Source of the DNA: Clostridium mediterraneense
Lineage (GTDB): Bacteria > Bacillota > Clostridia > Clostridiales > Clostridiaceae
Direction of reading: 5' to 3'
DNA: 64,000 nucleotides
NCBI RefSeq assembly: GCF_900091705.1
Contig: NZ_LT594785.1
Location: 1,933,830 to 1,997,829 of the forward strand
The translations under genes and the position numbers were made by a program. Shown piece by piece: positions 35,559-45,455 of this stretch (its first letter is position 1; every line of letters starts with the position of its first letter). The notes under the pieces are model-generated. The model saw only the letters and a list, made by a program, of their open reading frames with translations. It was not told where the DNA came from and searched no databases.

Positions 35559-36962
35559 TTAACCCCTCTCAAAATACTTTTCAGAATTTTTATAACAAAT
35601 ATTCTCTATAATCTCACCTAATATATTCTCATCATATGGATATTGACCACTTTCGACTAACTGTCCAAAGTAATTACATAATATCCTTCTAAAATACTCA
35701 TGTCTTGTATAAGATAAAAAGCTTCTTGAATCAGTTACCATTCCTACAAATTGGCTAATAAGACCAAGTTGAGATAATGCCATCATCTGTCTTTCCATTC
35801 CATCCTTTTGGTCATTAAACCACCAGCCTGATCCAAATTGTATTTTTCCCGCAATATTTCCGCCTTGGAAATTTCCAATCATAGTACCAATCACTTCATT
35901 ATCTTTAGGATTTAAACAATAGATAATTGTCTTAGGTAGCTTATCTTCTATATCTAAAGCATCAAGTATTCTTGAAAGTGAATATGCTATTTCACCATCA
36001 TCTATACTATCAAAACCTGCATCTGCTCCAACTCTATTAAACATTCTACTATTATTATTTCTTAAAGCCCCTATATGAAGTTGCATTACCATATTCCTCT
36101 TTGAATACATTTTTCCTAAAGAAATTAATATCATTGTAGAATATATTGATGCATCTTCTTCACTAATCTCTTCACCATTTAATGCTTTAACAAATATATT
36201 GTTAACGTCTTCATAAGATGCCGTATTAAACTTTACTCTTTCTAAACTATGGTCTGTAATCATACATCCATTTTCATAGAAATAGTCTAATCTACTCTCT
36301 AATGCTTTTTCTAAATCTGAAAAAGATTTGATTTCTAAATTACTAACCTTAGATAATAATTTTATATATTCTACAAAACCTTCATTTTTAATTTTCATAG
36401 CTTTTTCTGGTCTAAAAGATGGTGCAACCTCACATTTAAAGCTTTCATCATCTTTTATTTGCTTATGAAATCTTAAATCATCTATAGGATCATCAGTAGT
36501 TCCAATGTATACTACATTAGCCATTTCAATAAGTTTTCTTGCTGTTAAATTATCTTCTTTTATTACCTTATTACATTTTTCCCATATCATATCTGCTGTT
36601 TTTTCACTTAAAATTTCTTCTACACCAAAGAATCTTTTAAGCTCTAAATGTGACCAATGATAAATTGGATTTCCAATTAAATATGGCATCATCTTTGCAA
36701 ATTGATAAAATTTTTCATAATCACTAGCATCGCCAGTTATATATTTTTCATCTATACCATAACTTCTCATAGCTCTCCACTTATAGTGGTCATGGTATAG
36801 CCACATTTCAGTAATATTTTCAAACTTATGATCTGTAGCTATTTCCATTGGAACTAGGTGACAGTGATAATCAAACACTGGCACCTTTGAAGCATAATTA
36901 TGATATAAAACCTTTGCTACCTCTGTTTCTAGTAAAAAGTCTTTATCCATAAATTTCTTCAT
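35559..36962 (-). CDS. uxaC: Uronate isomerase
   Basis: 467 aa, full-length. Converts D-glucuronate to D-fructuronate (and galacturonate to tagaturonate). The N-terminal metal-ligand pair is H33/H35 in FDYHCHL; 'TDDPIDDLRFHKQI', 'QLHIGALRNNN' and 'GSGWWFNDQKDGMERQM' are typical family stretches. First step of the hexuronate pathway after glucuronide cleavage; 26 bp after uxuA. Confidence 0.95.
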   Translation of the reverse strand: MKKFMDKDFLLETEVAKVLYHNYASKVPVFDYHCHLVPMEIATDHKFENITEMWLYHDHYKWRAMRSYGIDEKYITGDASDYEKFYQFAKMMPYLIGNPIYHWSHLELKRFFGVEEILSEKTADMIWEKCNKVIKEDNLTARKLIEMANVVYIGTTDDPIDDLRFHKQIKDDESFKCEVAPSFRPEKAMKIKNEGFVEYIKLLSKVSNLEIKSFSDLEKALESRLDYFYENGCMITDHSLERVKFNTASYEDVNNIFVKALNGEEISEEDASIYSTMILISLGKMYSKRNMVMQLHIGALRNNNSRMFNRVGADAGFDSIDDGEIAYSLSRILDALDIEDKLPKTIIYCLNPKDNEVIGTMIGNFQGGNIAGKIQFGSGWWFNDQKDGMERQMMALSQLGLISQFVGMVTDSRSFLSYTRHEYFRRILCNYFGQLVESGQYPYDENILGEIIENICYKNSEKYFERG

Positions 36963-36988
36963 CTTTAAATCCCCTTATGTCTTATTTC

Positions 36989-38038
36989 TTATTTTTTTCC
37001 TTTATTAATTGCCTCTACTAACCCATTTATATAAACTGCTCCTAAAGCTCTATCATATAATCCATAACCTGGTCTTCCTGTTTCTCCCCAAATCATTCTG
37101 CCGTGATCTGGTCTATATGGACCATCAAAATTATAATCACAATATGCCTTTACTATTTCATAAAAATCTAAAGAACCTGCTTCTGATAAATGAGCCACTT
37201 CATTAAAACTACTATCCCCTGTAATTTTTACATTTCTAAGATGTGCAAAATGTATTCGATTTCTTTCTTTACCAAAATAATTGACCATATCTACAATATC
37301 ATTAACTTTTGTACATCCTAAAGAACCTGTACATAAAGTTACTCCATGATATGGACTATCATATAAATCTATAAATCTCTTTAAATTCTCAAAGTTAGTT
37401 ATTATTCTTGGAAGTCCAAATATTCCCCAAGGTGGATCATCCGGATGTATAGCCATTTTCATTCTAACCTCATCAGCTACTTTCATAATTCTTTGAATAA
37501 AGTAATTTAGGTTATTCCATAAAGTTTCTTCATCTATATCCTTATATTTTTCTAATAAAGCCTTAAGTCCACCTTCACCGTATGAAGTGTCCCAACCTGG
37601 TAATTCTAATTCACCTAAAGCAGGATCCATCTTTTTAACTTGTTCTTCATCATATATTAAGCATGTTGAACCATCTTCTAATTCATAATTTAAATCAGAT
37701 CTTGTCCAATCAAATACTGGCATAAAATTATAACAAATTGTATCTATTCCAGCCTCAGCTAAATTTCTAATAGTTTGTATATAATTATCTATATACTTAT
37801 CTCTTGTAGGTAAGCCAAGTTTTATATCTTCATGAACTGGTACACTTTCAATTACTGATAATTCTAATCCATGACTTTCAATTTCTTTCTTTAACTCTAA
37901 AATTCTTTCTAATGGCCATACTTCTCCAACTGGAATATCATAAATAGCTGTTACTATACCTTTCATTCCTGGAATTTGTTTTATATACTCAATTTTTACT
38001 GGGTCATCTTGCCCATACCACCTAAACGTCATCTTCAT
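36989..38038 (-). CDS. uxuA: D-mannonate dehydratase
   Basis: 349 aa. Dehydrates D-mannonate to 2-keto-3-deoxygluconate. TIM-barrel with '[12 protein letters not shown]' at the N-terminus, H198 in [18 protein letters not shown], the CTGSLG segment at 236-241, and the 'HFAHLRN' motif (H264 region), all family features for metal and substrate binding. Third gene of the operon. Confidence 0.95.
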   Translation of the reverse strand: MKMTFRWYGQDDPVKIEYIKQIPGMKGIVTAIYDIPVGEVWPLERILELKKEIESHGLELSVIESVPVHEDIKLGLPTRDKYIDNYIQTIRNLAEAGIDTICYNFMPVFDWTRSDLNYELEDGSTCLIYDEEQVKKMDPALGELELPGWDTSYGEGGLKALLEKYKDIDEETLWNNLNYFIQRIMKVADEVRMKMAIHPDDPPWGIFGLPRIITNFENLKRFIDLYDSPYHGVTLCTGSLGCTKVNDIVDMVNYFGKERNRIHFAHLRNVKITGDSSFNEVAHLSEAGSLDFYEIVKAYCDYNFDGPYRPDHGRMIWGETGRPGYGLYDRALGAVYINGLVEAINKGKK

Positions 38039-38052
38039 AATATTTTTACCTC

Positions 38053-38661
38053 TTATCTTTTAATCTTTTCAATTTTACTAACAAATTCTTTTGCTGTATT
38101 TTCTATATCTTGAAGTGAACCCTTAATTAGTGAGCTTCCAACTCCAACGCAAGCTACTCCATTTTCAAACCATTCTTCAACATTATCTACCGATACTCCA
38201 CCTGTTGGCATTACTTCAACATGTGGAATAGGTGCTTTTATAGATTTTACAAATTTAGCTCCAAATAAATCTCCTGGGAATAACTTAATCATTTTATTTC
38301 CAGCATCCATAGCTCTCATTATTTCTGCAACAGTCATACAACCTGGTAAATATAAAGTATTCATAGCCTTACACACTGTATTTACTTCTTCACTATAACC
38401 TGGGCTTACAACATATTTTGCACCTGCTTCAATAGCATCAGAAGCCATTTTTCCATTTAAAACGCTTCCAACTCCAATTAAAGCTTCTTCATTTGAACTA
38501 TACTCTCTTATAAGTTCAACTACATTTGGAATTGTATAAGTAAGCTCTAATGATTTAACTCCACCTCTTAGACAAGCTTCCATATAGCCTCTAGCTTCTT
38601 CATGATTTTTTCCTCTAATTACTGCTACAATTCCATTTGCCTTTAATTCATTTAAAATCAT
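38053..38661 (-). CDS. eda: KDPG/KHG aldolase (2-keto-3-deoxy-6-phosphogluconate aldolase)
   Basis: 202-aa class I aldolase that splits KDPG to pyruvate and glyceraldehyde-3-phosphate. R16 (VIRG), E39 (SLELTYTIP) and Schiff-base lysine K126 (IKLFPGD) are in place, followed by the phosphate-binding 'PTGGV'. The start at 38661 is chosen because GGGGG lies 6 nt before it; the longer frame from 38703 overlaps the end of the upstream dehydrogenase gene. Confidence 0.92.
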   Translation of the reverse strand: MILNELKANGIVAVIRGKNHEEARGYMEACLRGGVKSLELTYTIPNVVELIREYSSNEEALIGVGSVLNGKMASDAIEAGAKYVVSPGYSEEVNTVCKAMNTLYLPGCMTVAEIMRAMDAGNKMIKLFPGDLFGAKFVKSIKAPIPHVEVMPTGGVSVDNVEEWFENGVACVGVGSSLIKGSLQDIENTAKEFVSKIEKIKR

Positions 38662-38671
38662 TTTTATCCCC

Positions 38672-39523
38672 CTATACTCCTGAATAAGCTGAAAATGCTC
38701 CATCTACTGGAATAACTACTCCATTTACAAATCCTGATGCTTCTTCAGATACTAGATATAATAATGTTCCTATTAATTCATCAGCTTCACCAAATCTCTT
38801 CATAGGTGTACTATTAAGAATCTTTTCTGTTCTTGGAGTTGGTGTTCCATCTTCATTAAATAATAATTTTCTATTTTGATCTGTTACGAAAAATCCTGGT
38901 GCTATTGCATTCACTCTAACTCCAACTTTTGACATATGAACTGCAAGCCATTGAGTAAAATTACTTACTGCTGCTTTTGCACCTGAATATGCTGGTATTT
39001 TTGTAAGAGGTGTAAATGCATTCATTGATGATATGTTTATTATTGTTGTACCCTCTCTACCAATCATATCTTTACTAAACTCTTGTGATGGAAGTAATGT
39101 TCCTAAGAAGTTTAGATTAAATACAAATTCTACTCCTTTCGGATCTAAATCAAAGAATGTTGTTAATTCTTCATTTTCTAAATCTTCTGGATCTAAATAT
39201 TCTTTAGTAGTAGTTCCTTTTGGATGATTCCCTCCAGCTCCATTTATTAAAATATCTACTGGACCAAATTTCTCAAGTATAATTTCATGAGCTTTCTTTA
39301 AACTTTCTTTATCTAAAACATTAGAATCAATTCCTATTGCTTGTCCACCTTTTTCATTTATCATTTTTGCTTTATTATCACAAGCTTCTTGACCTAGTGC
39401 TAAAATTGCAACCTTTGCTCCACACTCCGCTAGTGCATCAGCCATAGCTCCACAAAGAATTCCTGTCCCACCTGTTACAACACAAACCTTATCTTTTAAA
39501 TCAATATTAAATGGTAATTTCAT
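38672..39523 (-). CDS. SDR-family D-mannonate oxidoreductase (fructuronate reductase, YjmF/UxuB-type)
   Basis: 283-aa short-chain dehydrogenase reducing D-fructuronate to D-mannonate with NAD(P)H. Cofactor motif TGGTGILCG at 17-25, 'NGAGGN', and the Ser-Tyr-Lys set (ISSMNAF ... YSGAK). Operon context gives the substrate; this is the B. subtilis YjmF-like SDR version, not the long-chain E. coli UxuB. ATG at 39523 follows AAGGGGGAAG; the frame to 39565 runs into the promoter. First gene of the operon. Confidence 0.88.
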   Translation of the reverse strand: MKLPFNIDLKDKVCVVTGGTGILCGAMADALAECGAKVAILALGQEACDNKAKMINEKGGQAIGIDSNVLDKESLKKAHEIILEKFGPVDILINGAGGNHPKGTTTKEYLDPEDLENEELTTFFDLDPKGVEFVFNLNFLGTLLPSQEFSKDMIGREGTTIINISSMNAFTPLTKIPAYSGAKAAVSNFTQWLAVHMSKVGVRVNAIAPGFFVTDQNRKLLFNEDGTPTPRTEKILNSTPMKRFGEADELIGTLLYLVSEEASGFVNGVVIPVDGAFSAYSGV

Positions 39524-39546
39524 ATTATCTTCCCCCTTGTTACTGC

Positions 39547-39569
39547 TATACTTGTATACTAGCATATTA
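39547..39569. promoter_or_regulatory. Operator of the hexuronate regulon, copy 1
   Basis: The 23 bp here are identical to those at 46383-46405. The core CTTGTATACTAG (39551-39562) is nearly palindromic about GTATAC and overlaps the -10 box of the fructuronate reductase operon. The likely binder is the FadR-type GntR regulator encoded at 39685-40377. Confidence 0.8.
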
Positions 39570-39584
39570 ATATAAGAATTACAA
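39556..39584 (-). promoter_or_regulatory. Promoter of the fructuronate reductase-aldolase-uxuA-uxaC-transporter operon
   Basis: Minus strand: -35 TTGTAA (39579-39584), 17-bp spacer, -10 TAGTAT (39556-39561). The operator core covers the -10, so a bound repressor would exclude RNA polymerase. Confidence 0.75.
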
Positions 39585-39628
39585 TAGTTTTTTTGTATAC
39601 ATTTTCATAAAATTTATTAATAAATAAA

Positions 39629-39672
39629 GAACACTTAAAATCACCTTATAAATTAGTGACTTCAAGTGTTCT
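39629..39672 (-). terminator. Hairpin terminator after the GntR regulator gene
   Basis: AGAACACTT / AAGTGTTCT outer arms and TCAC / GTGA inner pairing, 12 bp downstream of the regulator stop on the minus strand; the following sequence is AT-rich. Confidence 0.6.
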
Positions 39673-39684
39673 GTAATCTATTAT

Positions 39685-40377
39685 TTATTTATTTATTATA
39701 TAACTAGCAACATCGCTATTTTCTTCTATTAATTTATCCCATTTTTCAACTGGAGATTTTATGTGCTTAGATACTACCTCATCAATAATATCTTTTCTTT
39801 TGTCTTTTATTATATGTAAATACGTTTCATGTTGATCTACTATAAATTCTTTCTTTAAGTTCATTTCTGCTAATAATCTCATTCTATTATAATGAGTACT
39901 TATATTACAAATAGCTTCCCAAATATTATTTTTTTCAATACCTTTAAAAAGCAATTCATGAAATTCCTTATCTAAATTATGAAACTCTAATACATTATTA
40001 GCTTTATTAGCGATAAGCTTTTGGGCAAATATGCACTTCTCCATATCCATTAAAGCTTCTTCTGAAAAACTATCACAAGCCTCTTTTAATGCTTCTCTTT
40101 CTAAATTATATCTCATAAAAATAGCTTCTTTTATTATTTTCCAATCTATTAATGATACATATGTACCAGCTTGGGGCTTAACTTCAATTAGCTTTTCACC
40201 TTTAAGCTTTATAAGAACCTCTCTTATAGGAGTTCTTGAAACTTGTAATTTTTTAGCTAAATCAGATTCACTTAACAATTCTCCTGGTTTTAGCTCTAAG
40301 CACATAATATTATCCTTTAATACCCTATACACATAATCCTTACCTGTTTCCTTATCCATCTTTTCATAAAGTATCAC
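39685..40377 (-). CDS. GntR-family (FadR/FCD type) regulator of hexuronate genes
   Basis: 230 aa. Winged helix at the N-terminus (~10-75; 'ESDLAKKLQVSRTPIREVLIKLKGEKLIEVKPQAGTYVS') and an all-helical FCD ligand domain (~90-220). Lies between the two uronate operons, so it probably represses both until a uronate or pathway intermediate binds. The start is GTG at 40377: GGAGG lies 8 nt upstream, and the next ATG (40359) has only a poor ribosome binding site. CTAGTATA-like sequence at 40431-40440 upstream may allow autoregulation. Confidence 0.88.
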   Translation of the reverse strand: MILYEKMDKETGKDYVYRVLKDNIMCLELKPGELLSESDLAKKLQVSRTPIREVLIKLKGEKLIEVKPQAGTYVSLIDWKIIKEAIFMRYNLEREALKEACDSFSEEALMDMEKCIFAQKLIANKANNVLEFHNLDKEFHELLFKGIEKNNIWEAICNISTHYNRMRLLAEMNLKKEFIVDQHETYLHIIKDKRKDIIDEVVSKHIKSPVEKWDKLIEENSDVASYIINK

Positions 40378-40632
40378 CTAAATCACCTCCTACAAACAAT
40401 CTATAATTATATAATATACCACTTTAGTATTCTAGTATAATTTACTATTATACCATAAAAAAAATATAAACTCCTAATAAATTATACTTTTTATTACATT
40501 AATAGTTTATTATGTAATATTTATTTATAAAATCTATTAAACATAATTAATAATCGTTTATATATCTATATTCTTTATAGATTAAATTCGACAGTTTATT
40601 CTTAATAATAAATATTTTTTACATATATTAAT

Positions 40633-40669
40633 AAAATGGGTATTTTATCAATAAAAATACCCATTTTCT
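40633..40669 (-). terminator. Intrinsic terminator of the beta-glucuronidase operon
   Basis: AAAATGGGTATTTT / AAAAATACCCATTTT hairpin, 62 bp after the uidA stop. The rest of the 40378-40730 gap contains AT-rich sequence and the regulator's own promoter region, with no gene seen. Confidence 0.8.
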
Positions 40670-40730
40670 CTACTGCAATCTGACTAGTAATATCTAAAAT
40701 CACTTATTTTAATATTTAAATTATACTAAC

Positions 40731-42533
40731 TTATTTCTTATATCCAAACTCAGGTATATTAGTCCATCTTTCACGTAAAGAATGAGCTATCATCTTAGGC
40801 TTTCTATCTCTTGTAAATATACCTTTCTTATTACCTTGAACTCTTATAATACCTTGACTTGTAGCAAAATCAGCAAAATTCCATACTTGTTCCCCCACAA
40901 AGTTTTTACACTTATCTACAACTTCATGGTTTGCCTTATAATATTCAATTTGATATTCTTCAGTAAACATAACAGGTACAGTATCATGCATTCCAGCAAC
41001 AGTATCTGCTCCATACTCTGTAAACATTATAGGTTTATTAGGACATCTTTGTTCCCAGCCTCTTAATTCATCTGCAAGCATTCTTTTAGCTTCTTCTAAA
41101 TCTCCACCTGCAACATACCATCCATAATATCTATTAAGACATAATACATCAACAATATCTCCAACTTTACATCTATCTGGAGTAGACATTAAATAAGTTA
41201 CAACTGTAACAGGTCTTTTTTGAAGATCTAATTCCTTTGTTAACTTTATTAATGGCTCAAAGTATTCTTTTGCTCCTTCTGCATCTGAATCTGGTTCATT
41301 AGCAACTGACCACATTACTACTGATGGATGATTTTTATCTCTTGCAACTAATTCTCTTAAAACTTGCTCATGAGCTTGTTTTGTACCAATTTCTCTCCAA
41401 GTATCTCTTTTTACTCCACCTCCAAATAGGCCACCTGTAGCCATAAAGTTTAAATGTAAGCCAACTGCAGGAGTTTCGTCTATTATAACTATACCTTCTC
41501 TATCTGCAAGTCTCATTATTTCTTCTGAATATGGATAATGTGATGTTCTAAATGAATTTGCACCAATCCATTTCATTAAACTAAAGTCTTTTACATTAAC
41601 AGCTTCATTCATACCTCTTCCGTTAATGTATGAATCCTCATGCTTTCCGAATCCCTTGAAATAGAAAGGTTTATTATTAATTAAGAACTTACCATCTTTA
41701 ACTTCTACTGTTCTTACTCCAAACTCTTCTGTATAAGTATCAACTAAAGCATCATCTTTAATTAAATCTATTTTTAATTTATATAGATATGCATTCATAG
41801 GCTCCCATAATTTAACATCATTTATAGTAAGCTTTCCTTTTTCTCCTTTAGCTGTTGCTACAACATTATCCTCTTCATCAATTACTGATACATTAACATC
41901 AGCATCTCCTACTACTTTTACTTCATAATCTACATACCCATTTTCACCTTCAAAATCACTTACAATTATTACATCATCTACATAAGTTTTTGGTGTTGTA
42001 TAAATTTTAACTGGTCTATGAATTCCTGCATAATTAAAGAAATCAAAATTAACAAGATTCTTTACTATTTTCTTACCATTAACCTCATTTTCTTTTAAAA
42101 GTCCAACTGGTAAAGTAGTTTCATCAACTATATTATTTACAGCAATAGTTACTCTATTTTCTCCTGATACTAATAATTCATTTATCTCTGCTTCAAAAGG
42201 AGTAAATCCACCTTTATGCTCAATTAAAAACTTACCATTTACATATACTTTTGCTTCATGAGTAGCTGAGCCAAATCTTAAAACTACTCTCTCATTTAAT
42301 AAACTCTTATGAACACTAAAACTTCTTTCATACCAAACCCAGCCAACATGATCTCTTACTTCTTCAGTTTCAGCTAAATCATTATATGATGATGGAACTG
42401 GCATTTCCATTGTCTCTTTTAACTTTGATTCATACCATTTGTCAATAAATCCATTTCCTTTATCTAATTTAAACTTCCATATTCCGCTTAAATCTACAAC
42501 ATTTCTTGACTCTGTCATTATTGGATATAACAT
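40731..42533 (-). CDS. uidA: Beta-glucuronidase (GH2)
   Basis: 600-aa intracellular glycoside hydrolase that releases D-glucuronate from beta-glucuronides. GH2 sugar-binding, Ig-like and TIM-barrel domains in order. Acid/base E413 (in VANEPD) and nucleophile E506 (in FTEYGADT) match the E. coli numbering almost exactly, and the NKK at about 570 ([10 protein letters not shown]) is the NxK motif that marks glucuronidases within GH2. Last gene of the operon; no signal peptide. Relevant also to drug-glucuronide cleavage in the gut (family knowledge). Confidence 0.95.
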   Translation of the reverse strand: MLYPIMTESRNVVDLSGIWKFKLDKGNGFIDKWYESKLKETMEMPVPSSYNDLAETEEVRDHVGWVWYERSFSVHKSLLNERVVLRFGSATHEAKVYVNGKFLIEHKGGFTPFEAEINELLVSGENRVTIAVNNIVDETTLPVGLLKENEVNGKKIVKNLVNFDFFNYAGIHRPVKIYTTPKTYVDDVIIVSDFEGENGYVDYEVKVVGDADVNVSVIDEEDNVVATAKGEKGKLTINDVKLWEPMNAYLYKLKIDLIKDDALVDTYTEEFGVRTVEVKDGKFLINNKPFYFKGFGKHEDSYINGRGMNEAVNVKDFSLMKWIGANSFRTSHYPYSEEIMRLADREGIVIIDETPAVGLHLNFMATGGLFGGGVKRDTWREIGTKQAHEQVLRELVARDKNHPSVVMWSVANEPDSDAEGAKEYFEPLIKLTKELDLQKRPVTVVTYLMSTPDRCKVGDIVDVLCLNRYYGWYVAGGDLEEAKRMLADELRGWEQRCPNKPIMFTEYGADTVAGMHDTVPVMFTEEYQIEYYKANHEVVDKCKNFVGEQVWNFADFATSQGIIRVQGNKKGIFTRDRKPKMIAHSLRERWTNIPEFGYKK

Positions 42534-42577
42534 AATACTTCCCCCTAAAATCTATTTTAATTTTTATTTATCAACTA

Positions 42578-44332
42578 TTATAATCTTGCGTCCCATCTTC
42601 CGCAGAATACAGTTTCATTGTATTCTCCTTCAAACTTTTCTTCACCTTTTATTTTCTTTATAGTCTCTCTTATTACCGTTCTGCTTGATCCATATGCATT
42701 TATAAATGTCTTCATCATAGGTAAATCAAACAGATTCGTAGTTTGACTTAATGATACACATATTGTTGGAATTTCTTTAACATACCAAGGTATTTCACTA
42801 CCATGACCTATTGACCATTGAACTCTAACAACGTTTTCTTGACAATATCCCTTCATTTCTACAAACATCATAACTGCATCATAATTACTTGTAAGCTGTT
42901 CTACACTTTCACTAAACATTGAATTCATTATATCTTTGATATTGTGTCCATTCTTAGCTGATAAATCATGATATGATTCGTGAATGTCTACTTCAAATCC
43001 AGCTGCTTCAAGTTCTTCTTTAATACTAGTTTTTGTAGAATTATTCCCAAACACCATATCAAGAGGTTGAGGATTAGTTACATAATATACTTTTAATCTC
43101 TTATGAGTATCTGGTGTTAAAGGAAGATTATTTTCAGTATCTTTAACTAAAGTTATACTTCTCTTAGCAGCATCAACAGCTAAATTAGTATGTTCTTCAC
43201 AGCCTAATATACTTAAATCTTCTTTAGGTGGCATAAGCTCTCCATTTTCTTGATCTTTGTGTAAGCCCATAGATGCCTTTAATCCTAAAATTCTCTTTAA
43301 CGCACTTTCAAGTCTTTCTTCTGTAATTATTCCTTTTTTATACCCATCTATCATATATTTAAAATCTTCTTCTGGATGATGGAAGAATAAGAACATATCA
43401 CAACCAGCTGCTATAGCTCTTGGAACTTGCTCTTTTCTTGGCATAGCACTTGTTAAACCTATCATATGAGATGCATCTGTTAATATTAAACCATTAAAGC
43501 CTAATTGCTCTCTTAATAAGTTTTGTAATAATTCTGGAGCTAATGTTGCTGGTTTTATTTCTGCATCAGTCATTCCTGGAACAAATTTTCTTGAATATGA
43601 AGGTAAAGCTATATGACCAATCATTATACTCTTAAGACCATCTTCTATTAATCCACTATAAACTTTTCCAAAAGTATTATCCCACTCTTCACAAGTTTGG
43701 TCATTTACTCCCATAACTAAATGTTGATCTCTTTCTTCAATTCCATCTCCCGGAAAATGCTTAGTACAAGCTACCATTTTACTTTGTTCAAGTCCTCTGA
43801 TATATGCTTTTGAATATTCTAATACTCTTTCTGGATCATTTCCATATGATCTTGTATTTATTACAGTATTTCTCCAGTTTAAAAATATATCTGAAACAGG
43901 TCCAAATGCCCAGTTACAGCCTATTGCAGCTGATTCTTTTCCTGAAACATATCCAACATTATAAGCTACTTTATCATCTATTACTGCTCCTGCTGCTGCT
44001 TGAGTTGCTATATATGTTCCACCTTTAGCAGCACCATCTCCACCAGATTCACAGTTACAAGCAACTAATAATGGTAATTTAGATGCTTCTTTATATTGTT
44101 TTATTTGTTCATATACATCTTCAGCTTTTCCACCCATATATCTCGCTGCACCTGGTTGATATTTTTTTATAGTTTCTACAGCTGTTTTACCCCCATCTGG
44201 AGTTTTGTCCATTATTACAAATAACTGCCCTATCTTTTCTTCAATTGTCATTCCCTTTATAGTATCTTCTACCCATTTTATATCTTCGTCTGATAAATAA
44301 AATGGTTTTGCTTTTAAATCTACTTCTCTCAT
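42578..44332 (-). CDS. GH3 glycoside hydrolase (beta-N-acetylhexosaminidase-like)
   Basis: 584 aa, no signal peptide. The GH3 barrel contains 'KHFPGDGIEERDQHLV' and the nucleophile region 'GFNGLILTDASHMIGL', closer to the NagZ/hexosaminidase branch than to beta-glucosidases; a C-terminal GH3 domain follows (~370-584). The neighbours suggest it works with the glucuronidase on oligosaccharides with alternating hexosamine and glucuronate. ATG at 44332 is chosen: GAGG then lies 9 nt upstream, whereas it abuts the first ATG (44341). Substrate is inferred. Confidence 0.8.
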   Translation of the reverse strand: MREVDLKAKPFYLSDEDIKWVEDTIKGMTIEEKIGQLFVIMDKTPDGGKTAVETIKKYQPGAARYMGGKAEDVYEQIKQYKEASKLPLLVACNCESGGDGAAKGGTYIATQAAAGAVIDDKVAYNVGYVSGKESAAIGCNWAFGPVSDIFLNWRNTVINTRSYGNDPERVLEYSKAYIRGLEQSKMVACTKHFPGDGIEERDQHLVMGVNDQTCEEWDNTFGKVYSGLIEDGLKSIMIGHIALPSYSRKFVPGMTDAEIKPATLAPELLQNLLREQLGFNGLILTDASHMIGLTSAMPRKEQVPRAIAAGCDMFLFFHHPEEDFKYMIDGYKKGIITEERLESALKRILGLKASMGLHKDQENGELMPPKEDLSILGCEEHTNLAVDAAKRSITLVKDTENNLPLTPDTHKRLKVYYVTNPQPLDMVFGNNSTKTSIKEELEAAGFEVDIHESYHDLSAKNGHNIKDIMNSMFSESVEQLTSNYDAVMMFVEMKGYCQENVVRVQWSIGHGSEIPWYVKEIPTICVSLSQTTNLFDLPMMKTFINAYGSSRTVIRETIKKIKGEEKFEGEYNETVFCGRWDARL

Positions 44333-44356
44333 CCTAATCATCCTCTTTTCACTTTT

Positions 44357-44372
44357 TATACTTGTCCACTAT
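44357..44372. promoter_or_regulatory. Degenerate hexuronate operator-like site upstream of the GH3 gene
   Basis: TATACTTGTCCACTAT matches the two full operators at 14 of 16 positions (TATACTTGTATACTAG) and lies in the 58-bp gap between the KDG kinase and GH3 genes. No good promoter is seen with it. Confidence 0.4.
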
Positions 44373-44390
44373 TTTAATAATTTTTCAGAT

Positions 44391-45416
44391 TTATCTTTTT
44401 ATATTACATAATCCACTATCTATTAATGAATTTACTGTATCCTCATCAATAATGTTAATATCACCTATTATTGAATGTTTTAATGAACTTGCACATATTC
44501 CAAATTCAACAATTCTTTCTTCATTCATTTCTTTTAAGATTCCATGAAGTATACCTGCTGTAAAAGCATCTCCTCCACCAACTCTATCTAAAATATCAAA
44601 AGTATACTCATTAGACTTTAAAACTCTTTCACCATTGAATAAATAACCTTTTAATGAATTGTTATTTATTGAATTTACTATCCTCTTAGTGCATGCTGCA
44701 TATTTTAAGTTTGGATACTTTTTAAATAATCTTCTATAAAGATCTTCTAAATTTTCTTCAAATTCTAAGTTCTTATCCTCAAACTTTAATATATTAACCA
44801 TATCTAAGTAGCCTAAAAAGGCTATATCTATATAAGGTAAGATTTCTTTAAATAATTTCCCCGCCTCATCTATTGACCATAACTTTTCTCTATAATTTGA
44901 ATCATAGCATACTAGTATACCTTTATTTTTGCAAATTTTAACTAGTTCAATTATAAAATTATATAACTCTTTACTAAGAGCTGGAGTTATACCTGATAAA
45001 TGAATTATACCTACATCTTCTAACATCTTATCAAGATTAAACTCTTCCTTTGAAGCCATAGATATAGCTGAATATTTTCTATCATATATAACTTCTGTAC
45101 TTCTTAGTCCATGGCCTATTTCTGAATAGTATACACCAAGTCTTCCCTCGCCTAATATAATATCGTTTACATCAACATTATATCCTCTAAATTTATTTAT
45201 AACTTTTTGCCCTAAATAATTATTAGGGAGTTTTGTAACAAACTTAGTATCATGTCCAAACATAGCAAGGCTAGCTATTACATTTGCTTCTCCTCCTGAA
45301 TAAACTGCATCAAAAGAATTTGCTTGAAGTATCTTTTGATTATTAGGAGGAGTCAGTCTTAACATTATTTCTCCAAAGCCTAATATTTTTTTATTTTTAA
45401 ATTCTAACTTTTTCAC
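44391..45416 (-). CDS. kdgK: 2-keto-3-deoxygluconate kinase
   Basis: 341-aa PfkB-family sugar kinase, phosphorylating KDG to KDPG for the aldolase in the other operon. N-terminal 'SGGEANVIASLAMFG' substrate motif and C-terminal catalytic 'DRVGGGDAFTAGILHG' (the usual GAGDAF with Ala to Gly). Second gene of its operon, 39 bp after the HAD gene. Confidence 0.92.
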   Translation of the reverse strand: MKKLEFKNKKILGFGEIMLRLTPPNNQKILQANSFDAVYSGGEANVIASLAMFGHDTKFVTKLPNNYLGQKVINKFRGYNVDVNDIILGEGRLGVYYSEIGHGLRSTEVIYDRKYSAISMASKEEFNLDKMLEDVGIIHLSGITPALSKELYNFIIELVKICKNKGILVCYDSNYREKLWSIDEAGKLFKEILPYIDIAFLGYLDMVNILKFEDKNLEFEENLEDLYRRLFKKYPNLKYAACTKRIVNSINNNSLKGYLFNGERVLKSNEYTFDILDRVGGGDAFTAGILHGILKEMNEERIVEFGICASSLKHSIIGDINIIDEDTVNSLIDSGLCNIKR

Positions 45417-45455
45417 TCTAACTCCACCCCCTTATTTAAATATAAACACTAACAT